DNA from: Azonexus sp.
GTDB lineage: Bacteria; Pseudomonadota; Gammaproteobacteria; Burkholderiales; Rhodocyclaceae
Assembly (NCBI RefSeq): GCF_030824335.1
Contig: NZ_JAVBXX010000040.1
Span: 1 to 62,481, forward strand
Direction of reading: 5' to 3'
Length of the DNA: 62,481 bases
Below are positions 1 through 7,661 of this stretch, piece after piece. Position 1 is the stretch's first letter. Each line of letters starts with the position of its first letter. The position numbers and the translations under genes are program-made. The notes under the pieces were generated by a model that was not told where the DNA came from, made no database searches, and saw only the letters and a program-made list of their open reading frames with translations.

Positions 1-465
1 ATCGGCTCCTGCATGACCAACATCGGCCACTTCCGTGCCGCCGGCAAGGTCCTCGAAGGCAAGTCCGACATCCCGACCCGCCTGTGGATCGCCCCGCCGA
101 CCAAGATGGATGCGCTGATTCTGACCGAAGAAGGCTACTACGGCGTCCTCGGCAAGTCCGGCGCGCGCATGGAAATGCCCGGCTGCTCACTGTGCATGGG
201 CAACCAGGCACAGATCCGCAAGGGCTCGACGGCGATCTCCACCTCCACCCGCAACTTCCCGAACCGCCTCGGTATCGACACCCAGGTGTACCTCGGTTCC
301 GCCGAACTGGCCGCCATGTGCGCCCTGGCCGGCCGGATCGTGACGGTGCCGGAATACATGGAGCAGATCAAGCTGGTGAACGCCAAGGCCAGTGAAGTCT
401 ATCGCTACATGAACTTCGACCAGATTCCGGAGTTTGTGGAACAGGCGGCTACGGTCGAGATGTAA
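1..465 (+). CDS. acnB: Aconitate hydratase B, C-terminal part (partial at window start)
   Basis: The reading frame is open from base 1 and ends at the TAA at 463-465, leaving about 154 residues of the C-terminus. AcnB interconverts citrate and isocitrate in the TCA cycle, in the cytoplasm. The GSCMTNIGHFR segment and the CSLCMGNQ segment carry the three cysteines that hold the [4Fe-4S] cluster in this family, and SARMEMPGCSLC is typical of AcnB rather than AcnA. The 5' end lies outside the window. It is followed by a strong hairpin terminator and faces the SulP gene tail to tail. Confidence 0.95.
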   Translation: MGSCMTNIGHFRAAGKVLEGKSDIPTRLWIAPPTKMDALILTEEGYYGVLGKSGARMEMPGCSLCMGNQAQIRKGSTAISTSTRNFPNRLGIDTQVYLGSAELAAMCALAGRIVTVPEYMEQIKLVNAKASEVYRYMNFDQIPEFVEQAATVEM

Positions 466-501
466 TTCGCGAAAATCGACGTTTTTAGAGCGTCGACCGC
501 A

Positions 502-538
502 AAAAAGCCCCCGTCGGGAAACCGGCGGGGGCTTTTTG
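502..538 (+). terminator. Bidirectional rho-independent terminator
   Basis: The arms AGCCCCCG and CGGGGGCT surround a short GC-rich loop, with A-run before and T-run after, so the hairpin can end transcription of acnB on the plus strand and of the SulP gene on the minus strand. Confidence 0.9.
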
Positions 539-541
539 TCT

Positions 542-2722
542 TCAATCTTCCAGTGTTCGCAATTGCTGGTTGGCCAGACGCAGGCGCAGGGACATTTCGT
601 GGGCGATGTTCTGCATCAGTCGGGCAAACAAGGCGGGGTGTTCGGTTCGCATGCGTTCGAAGTTGCTGCGTGACAAGGCTTTGATGCTGGCATCCCGATT
701 GACCTCGGCGCAGGCCGAGCGGGCTTGGGCATCGAGCAAGGCCATTTCGCCAAAGACAACGCCAGGGGTGATGGTGAACAAGCGGCGCAGGCTTTGTCGT
801 CCGTTGATCGGCAGGCCCAGAGTGACTTCGCCTTCGAGCAGGACGAATAACTGGTCACCCGGATCGCCGATGTGAAACAGGATTTGCCCGGCCGGGGCGG
901 AAAAGGTGTCGAAGTAGGTGGCAAGGATCTGTTGATCGGCTTCCGTCAGTCCCTGAAGCAAGGTGGTGTCGCGTAATTCTGCGTGCGACAGGGTTTCGAT
1001 TTCTTCCGGGGACGTATCGGAGAGCAACTGGTTTTCGACATATTCCAGTGCGTGGTCCGTATCGGCGAACAGATGGCTGGCCGGCATGACATCGAGCAGA
1101 CCGTAGGAAGCCAGAAGCTGACGGGTTTTTTTGCGGCCAGCCACATGGGCGAGTAACAGATGGCGGCCTTCGTCGATCAGCATCGTGTACAACTGGGCGA
1201 CAATCTGCACGCCGGTGGCATCCCATTCGCGTACGCGACGGCAGTCGAGAATGATGTGGCTGGCTTGCTGGTGATGGGATTCGACCACATGGCGCAGGCG
1301 ATCTGCGGTGCCGAAAAATAGCGCGCCTTCCAGTTCGATGACATGCACCTTGTGCCCGTGTTCGCGTAATTTTTCATTCAAACCGGCCGGGCGGACCTTC
1401 AGCGAGCGAATCGACGTGCAGTCATAGCTGCGCCGGATAAAGGTTTTAGCCATGCGCTTCAGGAACAGGCCCATGCTCAAGACAACGCCGATGGCGACCA
1501 TCGTGACCGGGTTGAGCCATATCATGCCGAGACTGATGATCGAAATCACCATGACGTTTTCCCGGACTTCATGACGTCCCCGACGGCGCAACCAGGTGCG
1601 TAGCTGCTCGATAGTCCAGCGATCGACCATGGCGGTCGCCGAGTGAATCAGCAGGCCGGCCATGACTGCCATCGGGATTTTGCTGATCAGGGGGGCTGCG
1701 ATGAAAACGATGCCGCACATCACGGCACCATTAACCGCTCCTGACAAACGAGTTTGTGCGCCTGCCCGGTAGTTGGCCATGGCTCGTCCCAGATTGGCTG
1801 AGCTCGGAATGCCGCCAGCAATTGCCGAAGCGATATTGCCCAGACCGGAGGCAATGAGTTCCCGGTTGGATTCATGACGAGTGCGTGCCAGAGAGTCGAC
1901 GGTGACTGCAGTCATCAAGGTTTGTACGGCACCCAGCAGGGTGAGCAACAAGGTGGCGGCAATGATTTGCAGCCACGGAAGATCCAGCAATGCGCCTTCC
2001 GTGGTGGCCGGCTCCAGCCAGCCGGCAAAGCCCGTCATGGACGGCAGTTCGCCGACAACCGGGCCGACGGCGGAGGGGCCGAACAGCATTTGCAGCAGGT
2101 AATGGCTCACCAGACCAATGGCCAACCCGGCAAACTGGGGAGGGAGCGGGAATTTACGGTTTTGGGCCAGCAGGCAGACCCAGACAGTCAGCAGGGTGAC
2201 CAGCGGGGCGCCCCAGTGGATCAGTGGGAGAACGGAAGGCGACAGCGTAAAGCGTTCGCTCAAGCCCAGCGTTGCGCCGAGTTGGGAATATACCAGTAGT
2301 AGCGCAACGCCATTGACGAAGCCAGCCAGCACCGGGCGAGGAATGAATTTGACGAAATTCCCCCAGCGCAATACGCCGGAAAGCACCAGCAGACTGCCGG
2401 ACAAGGCAACGACGATGGCCATCAGCAAGGCAATCCGTGCAGGCGAGTTGGCCCCCTGTTCGGTCAAATGAACAAGCGCGCCGGCCAGTACGATGGAGGT
2501 GGTCGATGAGGGGCCGCCAATCGAGAAGCGTGAGCTGCCGAAGCAGGCGGTCACCAGTGCCGCAATCACAGCACAGATCAAACCGGCCTTGACGCCAAGA
2601 CTGGCATATTCCTGACCAAGCGGGGCGGTGACCAGAATGCCGCCTCCGATGGCCACAGGTAGCGCAACCAGGGCTGACGCCGCACCGGCCGAAAGGTCTG
2701 CCCACAAAGATGTTTTTTGCAT
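542..2722 (-). CDS. SulP-family anion transporter with STAS and cyclic-nucleotide-binding-like domains
   Basis: The 726-residue protein has three parts. Residues ~1-420 are a polytopic SulP permease core (GGPSSTTSIV near the N-terminus is a typical substrate-site stretch). Residues ~440-550 form a STAS domain (VIELEGALFFGTADRL, then the DCRRVREWDATG segment). Residues ~590-715 form a CRP-like cyclic-nucleotide-binding domain (GDPGDQLFVLLEGEV, GVVFGEMALLDAQARSA). SulP proteins move sulfate, bicarbonate or dicarboxylates across the inner membrane; the substrate here cannot be told. The FGEMALLDAQARSA stretch keeps the phosphate-binding-cassette shape. The gene is monocistronic and converges on acnB. 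Confidence 0.88.
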   Translation of the reverse strand: MQKTSLWADLSAGAASALVALPVAIGGGILVTAPLGQEYASLGVKAGLICAVIAALVTACFGSSRFSIGGPSSTTSIVLAGALVHLTEQGANSPARIALLMAIVVALSGSLLVLSGVLRWGNFVKFIPRPVLAGFVNGVALLLVYSQLGATLGLSERFTLSPSVLPLIHWGAPLVTLLTVWVCLLAQNRKFPLPPQFAGLAIGLVSHYLLQMLFGPSAVGPVVGELPSMTGFAGWLEPATTEGALLDLPWLQIIAATLLLTLLGAVQTLMTAVTVDSLARTRHESNRELIASGLGNIASAIAGGIPSSANLGRAMANYRAGAQTRLSGAVNGAVMCGIVFIAAPLISKIPMAVMAGLLIHSATAMVDRWTIEQLRTWLRRRGRHEVRENVMVISIISLGMIWLNPVTMVAIGVVLSMGLFLKRMAKTFIRRSYDCTSIRSLKVRPAGLNEKLREHGHKVHVIELEGALFFGTADRLRHVVESHHQQASHIILDCRRVREWDATGVQIVAQLYTMLIDEGRHLLLAHVAGRKKTRQLLASYGLLDVMPASHLFADTDHALEYVENQLLSDTSPEEIETLSHAELRDTTLLQGLTEADQQILATYFDTFSAPAGQILFHIGDPGDQLFVLLEGEVTLGLPINGRQSLRRLFTITPGVVFGEMALLDAQARSACAEVNRDASIKALSRSNFERMRTEHPALFARLMQNIAHEMSLRLRLANQQLRTLED

Positions 2723-2879
2723 GGGGGCGGATTATCGCAAAGTCCTTCGCGAATGTCCTTTTGCATTCAGCATGAAGCCCGCCAAGCCTTGTTTTACGCC
2801 GTGTGCCGGCCGGTTTGGCTGGCGAATTTTCAGGAATGGTGTAAAGTTAGGTTGTAGGAATAAATTACAGGAGATGAAC

Positions 2880-3092
2880 ATGGACATCGCATCAGTAGGT
2901 GCATCTGGCGCGTATAGCAGTACCAGTGTTCAACCCGGTCGGTCGCAGGTAACGGAAGCGCCGCAGCAGGTTGAGCGGCGGGAATCGCAGTCGCGCCCTG
3001 CGCAGCAAGTAGAGCGTACGGAAGAAGCACCGCGTCCGGTGGCCAATTCGCAAGGTCAGCAAACCGGTACGTTGATCAACGTACAGGCCTGA
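2880..3092 (+). CDS. Small Gln-rich protein with TGTLIN tail
   Basis: The start ATG at 2880 has CAGGAG seven bases upstream; an earlier in-frame ATG at 2874 touches the Shine-Dalgarno and is unlikely. The 70-residue product begins MDIASVGASGAYSS, is rich in Gln, Glu, Arg and Pro in the middle, and ends GQQTGTLINVQA. The same tail (GQATGTLINITA) closes the next gene, so the two are related at their C-termini. No signal peptide or membrane segment is seen and the function is unknown. Confidence 0.7.
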   Translation: MDIASVGASGAYSSTSVQPGRSQVTEAPQQVERRESQSRPAQQVERTEEAPRPVANSQGQQTGTLINVQA

Positions 3093-3133
3093 TCCAGCCG
3101 CGCATTGCGGTCAGGGGTTTGAGGCAATAAATC

Positions 3134-3517
3134 ATGATCTCGAGTACTCAAGGTTCAAGTTCGGCGGCGTGGGGGCAGTTGCAGCAGCAACAGGCCCAGC
3201 GTAATGCCGAGCAGGCCGAGCAGCGTGCTCGCTCATTGCAGACGATGGCGCAAGCCGCGCAGCGTGAGGCCGATCAGGCTCAAGGCAATGCACGGAACCT
3301 GAAGATTGATTCGAGTCAGGCGCGTACCGATGCCGATAGTGCCCAAAGGAATGTTGCTGCAATGTCGTCCTTGAATACGGTTAACACCCAATTGGGCGAG
3401 TTGCGCAACCAGATTTCCAATGTGCTGTCCTCTCCCAGCGTTGCGTCGACAACGCCGTCTGCTTATACGAACGTCGATGGACAGGCAACGGGAACCTTGA
3501 TCAACATTACGGCATGA
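3134..3517 (+). CDS. Coiled-coil protein with TGTLIN tail
   Basis: The 127-residue product starts at ATG 3134, 41 bases after the previous stop. Residues ~15-85 are a Gln/Ala/Arg-rich stretch with heptad-like spacing (QQQAQRNAEQAEQRARSLQ), predicted to be a long helix or coiled coil. The C-terminus GQATGTLINITA repeats that of the upstream gene. The closeness and the shared tail suggest a two-gene transcript whose products share a localisation or assembly signal. The function is unknown. Confidence 0.7.
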   Translation: MISSTQGSSSAAWGQLQQQQAQRNAEQAEQRARSLQTMAQAAQREADQAQGNARNLKIDSSQARTDADSAQRNVAAMSSLNTVNTQLGELRNQISNVLSSPSVASTTPSAYTNVDGQATGTLINITA

Positions 3518-3619
3518 GTTGCTGAATTTCTGCGGTCAACGGCGCTCAGGCGCTTTTTTTTTGCGTGCTGACGGCGCGCTCGATTTTTGGTTGTTTAACG
3601 GCGAAAAGGAGCCCAAAGG

Positions 3620-4003
3620 GTGCTAGCCAATCACTGGTGTGCTTCGGTCGACGCAACGATTCAGTTGCGGACCGGTTGTAATCCGCTCGAAAAGCATGGG
3701 CCGCAGGCTGTCATCGTGCATGCCGATGCGTGGGCGCCGATGGATGCGATTGCCAATCCGCACGATATTCGTCAGGTAGTCGACTACGAAGTGATTTTTC
3801 TGGCGATTCGTCAGTTGGAGAATAATGCCCATTGCGAATGTCTGGAGTCGAGCATCCTGGAGGTGATGGATGCCATTTTTTCCATCTCGGTGGTGTCATC
3901 AGCCTTCGTGTCGATGCACAAACCGCACGTTTATCACGGACAGGCGACACCGGCCATCTCCTTGTCGATGACCCGTGAGCAATGGGCAAAGGGCAGGGGA
4001 TGA
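3620..4003 (+). CDS. Dihydroneopterin aldolase-like (FolB/T-fold) protein
   Basis: The likely start is GTG 3620, with AAAAGGA upstream. The 127-residue protein has the FolB layout: a first strand pair (QAVIVHADAW), the VDYEVIFLAIRQLEN segment matching the VDYxxV stretch of FolB, a helix with a Glu in ESSILEVMDAIF, and MHKPHVYHG matching the VxKPxxxxG end of the family. FolB converts dihydroneopterin to 6-hydroxymethyl-dihydropterin in folate synthesis. The match is divergent and the catalytic residues were not all placed. Its stop overlaps the start of a DHFR gene (ATGA), indicating translational coupling and a joint pterin role. Confidence 0.65.
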   Translation: MLANHWCASVDATIQLRTGCNPLEKHGPQAVIVHADAWAPMDAIANPHDIRQVVDYEVIFLAIRQLENNAHCECLESSILEVMDAIFSISVVSSAFVSMHKPHVYHGQATPAISLSMTREQWAKGRG

Positions 4004-4512
4004 TTGCTGCAATTGGCGCCGTGGCAGCCAACGGCATGCTTGGACTGAACAACTGGTTACCCTGGGATATTCCGGAGGAACTGGCTTACTTCGAGCGTAT
4101 GGTCGAGGGAGCCGCGCTGCTGATCGGTCGGGCAACCTATGAGTCGATGGATGTTGTGCCGGAAGATTCGTTCGTGATTTCGCACCGGACGGATCTGGTT
4201 ATGCGCCCTGGCTGTCGGCAGGTCGAGGATGTCGAAAGCGGATTGCGTAGTGCATTAGCAACTGGAAAGCCGGTCTTCGTGATTGGCGGCGCCTCGATTT
4301 ATGCGGCAGCATGGCCGTATTGCGAGCGTTTCTACTTGACGCGTATCGAACGGGATTTTGCCGGCGATACTTTGTTTCCGGCTGAAATTCCGCTGGCCGA
4401 GTGGCCGGTGCTTGCCGAGCGTACCCAGTCTTATCTGGAAAAAAAGTCGGGAGAAAGGGTACTTTGTCGTTTCATTGAGTACAAACAACCCAGCCCACGT
4501 TCTCTTGCATGA
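4000..4512 (+). CDS. Dihydrofolate reductase-family protein
   Basis: The ATG at 4000 overlaps the upstream stop and is preceded by GGCAGGGG; it gives the usual DHFR opening MIAAIGAVAANGMLG. The NNWLPWDIPEEL segment holds the W and acidic active-site position, where Glu stands in place of the bacterial Asp27 (vertebrate DHFRs also use Glu). LLIGRATYESM and VIGGASIYAAAWP match the NADPH-binding segments. DHFR reduces dihydrofolate to tetrahydrofolate. Because the pair is divergent, a reductase for another pterin (such as DmrA-type dihydromethanopterin reductase) is an alternative. Length (170 residues) is normal. Confidence 0.78.
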   Translation: MIAAIGAVAANGMLGLNNWLPWDIPEELAYFERMVEGAALLIGRATYESMDVVPEDSFVISHRTDLVMRPGCRQVEDVESGLRSALATGKPVFVIGGASIYAAAWPYCERFYLTRIERDFAGDTLFPAEIPLAEWPVLAERTQSYLEKKSGERVLCRFIEYKQPSPRSLA

Positions 4513-4549
4513 AGCTTGGTGAAGTTTGAGAGACTCGTCACAGAATGAA

Positions 4550-4566
4550 TCTAAAATGATTTTAGA
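4550..4566. promoter_or_regulatory. Perfect 17-bp palindrome, possible operator
   Basis: TCTAAAA-TGA-TTTTAGA is a 7-bp inverted repeat with a 3-bp spacer, 16 bases before the GGDEF-EAL start. It lacks a T-run, so an operator is more likely than a terminator. The binding protein is unknown. Confidence 0.4.
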
Positions 4567-4581
4567 ACAGTGGTTTTGGCT

Positions 4582-6819
4582 ATGACTGGTTGCCGGAAAG
4601 GCAGATTGGGCATGCTGCAGCATATCGGGCTATTGTTGCTTGGCTGTGCGGGCGGATTTGTGTTTTTCCAGATATATGGTCTGGCCGGATTGCTGATTGC
4701 CTTCGGGCTGGTACTGTTTTTCGGCGCCCTGGCGGGGTTTTACCAACGCCGCTCGAAAGTCATCGATGCGCTCCAGCGCAGTCAGAAACAACTTCATGAA
4801 GCGCAGCGACTGGCCCGGATCGGCAGTTGGGAAGTCGACCTCGTGACCAAGGAAGTCTATTGGTCGGATGAGTTGTACCGGATTTTCGAGATAGATCCGA
4901 CGCAAGGTTCGGGTGATTACGGACGTTTTCTGCAAACGGTGCATCCGGATGATCGAAAGCGGGTGGATCAGGCGTATAAGAATGCCATTGAAAGCCATCA
5001 GCCTTACGAAATCGAGCACCGGGTGCTGACGGCAGATGGGCGTATCAAGCAGGTTCGTGAGCGCGGCGAGACGGTCTACGCAGATGATGGTACGCCATTG
5101 CGTTCCATCGGGACGGCGCAGGATATTACCGACATCCGGCGGATGGAATCGGAGATGTCCTTGCTGGGGACGGCCTTTCAGCACAGTGGCGAGGCGATTC
5201 TGATCTCCGATCACGAGAACCGGATTCTGACGGTCAATCCAGCCTTTACTACGCTGACCGGTTATACCCAGGAAGAAGTTGTGGGGCGTAACCCGAGCAT
5301 CCTTTCGGCCGGGCGGAATACGCCGGAAGATTACGCAAAAATGTGGGCGGCCATCAAGCAGAACGGTTACTGGCAAGGCGAAGTCTGGGACAGGCGCAAA
5401 AATGGCGGAATCTACCCGAAATGGCTGAGCATTTCAGTCGTCTTCGATGATGAAGGCAATGTTCGTTACTACATGGCCCACTTCACCGATATTTCAGCCG
5501 AGCGCGCGGCTGAAGCCAAACTGCATCACATGGCGCATCACGACATGCTGACTGGTCTGTTCAACCGCTACAGCCTGAAAGACAGACTGGAGCATTCGCT
5601 GGCGGTTGCCCGGCGAAATTCCGGTCGGGTAGCCCTTATGTTCATCGATCTTGACCGTTTCAAGGGAATCAATGACACGCTCGGACACCATGTGGGCGAT
5701 GAACTGCTGATCGAGGTGAGTCAACGCCTGCACAAATGCGTACGTGACAGTGACGTCGTCGCAAGGCTTGGCGGTGACGAGTTCGTGATCATGCTGACGG
5801 GGCTGGAGCACTCAAGTTCGGCCGCCACGATTGCCGAAAAGGTGCTCTCCAGTGTTGGCGAGCCCTATTCGATCGGCCCGCATCTGTTGTACACCACGCC
5901 GAGCATCGGTATTGCCATTTATCCAATGGATGGCAACGACAGTGAAGCGTTGATGAAGAATGCCGACGCGGCGATGTATCACGCCAAAAATGCCGGACGC
6001 AATAATTTCCAGTTTTTCGATGCAAAAATGAACGAAGCGGCGCTTGAGCGTCTCGGTATCGAGCATGCCTTGCGCCTGGCATTGGGACGGGAAGAGTTTC
6101 GCCTGCATTTCCAGCCAGTCATCGATATCCGGACCGGGCGGGTGGCCAGTGTGGAAGCTTTGATCCGCTGGCAACATCCGGAAAAGGGCTTGCTGGCGCC
6201 GGGGTTGTTCATTGGCGTGGCGGAAGAAACCGGGTTGATCCAGCCGATTGGCGAATGGGTTTTCTGGGCTGCTTGCCGGCAACTGGCGGATTTTCGTGCT
6301 GCCGGTATTCCTGACGTCAAGATGGGCATCAACATTTCGGCAATCCAGATGCGCAGCAGCGATCTGGCGCTGTTGGCCAAGGGGGGCATCACGGCCCATT
6401 CTTTGGCGCCGGGCGATCTGATTTTTGAAATTACCGAATCGGTCGCCATGGCACAACCGGATGAAACGGTGCGCGTACTCGATGTGCTGCACGACATGGG
6501 GGTGACGCTGGCACTGGATGATTTCGGGACCGGCTATTCCTCGCTCAGTTATCTGCGCATGTTCCCGCTCGACAAGCTGAAACTGGACCGCTCTTTCGTC
6601 GAGGAAATCGGCCAGGATATCGACGGGCAAGTGATTTGCGATGCCACCATCGGTCTGGCGCAAAATCTTGGCCTGCAACTGATTGCCGAAGGTGTCGAGA
6701 CCGAGGAACAACTGGATTACCTGAAGGCACGCGGTTGCAATCTGGTGCAGGGTTACCTGTTCAGTCGGCCGATTCCGGGTGACGAGGTCATGGCGTTCAT
6801 TCGTGCGCGCAACGGCTGA
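4582..6819 (+). CDS. Membrane PAS-PAS-GGDEF-EAL c-di-GMP signalling protein
   Basis: The start is uncertain: ATG 4582 gives 745 residues, ATG 4612 is an alternative preceded by GGAAAGG. Two membrane segments lie at about residues 12-55. Two PAS domains follow (AQRLARIGSWEVDL; then FQHSGEAILISDHENR with TGYTQEEVVGRNP). The GGDEF motif at about residue 397 is intact (ARLGGDEFV), with an RxxD product-inhibition site five residues before it (RDSD). The EAL domain is also complete (EALIRW near residue 525, DDFGTGYSSL, LKLDRSFV, IAEGVE). Both cyclase and phosphodiesterase activity look possible. PAS sensing probably sets the balance. Confidence 0.9.
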   Translation: MTGCRKGRLGMLQHIGLLLLGCAGGFVFFQIYGLAGLLIAFGLVLFFGALAGFYQRRSKVIDALQRSQKQLHEAQRLARIGSWEVDLVTKEVYWSDELYRIFEIDPTQGSGDYGRFLQTVHPDDRKRVDQAYKNAIESHQPYEIEHRVLTADGRIKQVRERGETVYADDGTPLRSIGTAQDITDIRRMESEMSLLGTAFQHSGEAILISDHENRILTVNPAFTTLTGYTQEEVVGRNPSILSAGRNTPEDYAKMWAAIKQNGYWQGEVWDRRKNGGIYPKWLSISVVFDDEGNVRYYMAHFTDISAERAAEAKLHHMAHHDMLTGLFNRYSLKDRLEHSLAVARRNSGRVALMFIDLDRFKGINDTLGHHVGDELLIEVSQRLHKCVRDSDVVARLGGDEFVIMLTGLEHSSSAATIAEKVLSSVGEPYSIGPHLLYTTPSIGIAIYPMDGNDSEALMKNADAAMYHAKNAGRNNFQFFDAKMNEAALERLGIEHALRLALGREEFRLHFQPVIDIRTGRVASVEALIRWQHPEKGLLAPGLFIGVAEETGLIQPIGEWVFWAACRQLADFRAAGIPDVKMGINISAIQMRSSDLALLAKGGITAHSLAPGDLIFEITESVAMAQPDETVRVLDVLHDMGVTLALDDFGTGYSSLSYLRMFPLDKLKLDRSFVEEIGQDIDGQVICDATIGLAQNLGLQLIAEGVETEEQLDYLKARGCNLVQGYLFSRPIPGDEVMAFIRARNG

Positions 6820-6881
6820 TCGCTAACGGAAATATCGCCGGATAAAAAAGTGCTTGCCAAGCGCCAGTGCTTTTCTTATAG

Positions 6882-6899
6882 TTCAAACGAACGTATGAA
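6882..6899. promoter_or_regulatory. Probable TetR-family operator 1 (autoregulation)
   Basis: The site TTCAAACGAACGTATGAA fits the palindrome TTCANACG-NN-CGTNTGAA. It lies 15 bases upstream of the tetR start and resembles sites at 13266 and 14754 in front of fatty-acid genes. Confidence 0.7.
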
Positions 6900-6914
6900 T
6901 TATAAGAGGGCAAT

Positions 6915-7592
6915 ATGGCTGAGGTTCGCAACACAGATACCCGCGAGCGCATTCTCGATGCGGCGGAGCGCCTGTTCATGGCGCATGGTTACGATGGTAC
7001 GTCGATGCGCCAGATTACCGGTGAGGCCGGGGTCAATCTGGCGGCGGTGAATTATCACTTCGGTGCCAAGGAAACCCTGATGCAGGAAGTGTTTCGGCGT
7101 CGCCTGGACTGGCTGAACGACGAGCGCATGCGCGTCCTCGACCAACTGGAGGCCGAAGCCGGCGATCAGCCGGTCAAGCCATCGGCCATTGTCGATGCTT
7201 TTTTCGGCACGCTGCTGCGCATGGCGGAAGACGAAACACGCGGCGGCGTGACCTTCCTGCGCCTGCTCGGTCGCACGCTGACCGAGCCCTCCGAGTTCAT
7301 TCGTGCTTTTCTCGCCCATGAATACAAAGCGGTGATGGATCGCTACAAGGAAGCCTTGTTCCGCGCCTTGCCCGAAGTACCGAAGGCCGAAATTGTCTGG
7401 CGCTTCCACTTCATGCTCGGCGCAACGTCCTACGCCATTGCCGGCACCGATGCCTTGCGTCTGGTGACCGACTGGCAGATCGAGGACGAAGATTCCACCG
7501 ACCGCATCGACCGCCTGGTGCCGCGCCTGATGTCCTTCCTGCTGGGCGGCTTGCGGGCGCAGTTGCCGCAGTTTCCGGATGTGCCGCAGTGA
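6915..7592 (+). CDS. TetR/AcrR-family regulator, probable repressor of fatty-acid degradation
   Basis: ATG 6915 has AGAGGG upstream and gives 225 residues. The N-terminal HTH is clear (TRERILDAAERLFMAHGYDGTSMRQITGEAG, VNYHFGAKETL). The C-terminal ligand domain resembles TetR regulators that sense acyl-CoA, such as PsrA- or FadP-type proteins of proteobacteria; which one cannot be decided here. It lies directly upstream of fadE and downstream of one of three matching palindromes, so autoregulation and control of the island are inferred. Confidence 0.85.
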   Translation: MAEVRNTDTRERILDAAERLFMAHGYDGTSMRQITGEAGVNLAAVNYHFGAKETLMQEVFRRRLDWLNDERMRVLDQLEAEAGDQPVKPSAIVDAFFGTLLRMAEDETRGGVTFLRLLGRTLTEPSEFIRAFLAHEYKAVMDRYKEALFRALPEVPKAEIVWRFHFMLGATSYAIAGTDALRLVTDWQIEDEDSTDRIDRLVPRLMSFLLGGLRAQLPQFPDVPQ

Positions 7593-7607
7593 AAAATTGC
7601 CGGCTGC

Positions 7608-7621
7608 TGCGGTCGACCGCA
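7608..7621. repeat. Copy of the GTCGACCGCA word (perfect 14-bp palindrome)
   Basis: TGCGGTCGACCGCA followed by AATAAA lies between tetR and fadE. It is one of about 20 copies of this word in the window and too short in itself to be a terminator of the usual kind. Confidence 0.7.
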
Positions 7622-7661
7622 AATAAACGATAAAAAACACAAAATACAAGGAGACAACACC

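Noticed and set aside
3540..3562. Possible terminator GCGC-TCAG-GCGC followed by T-run
   Set aside because: The 4-bp stem is too weak to call, although the T-run is suggestive.
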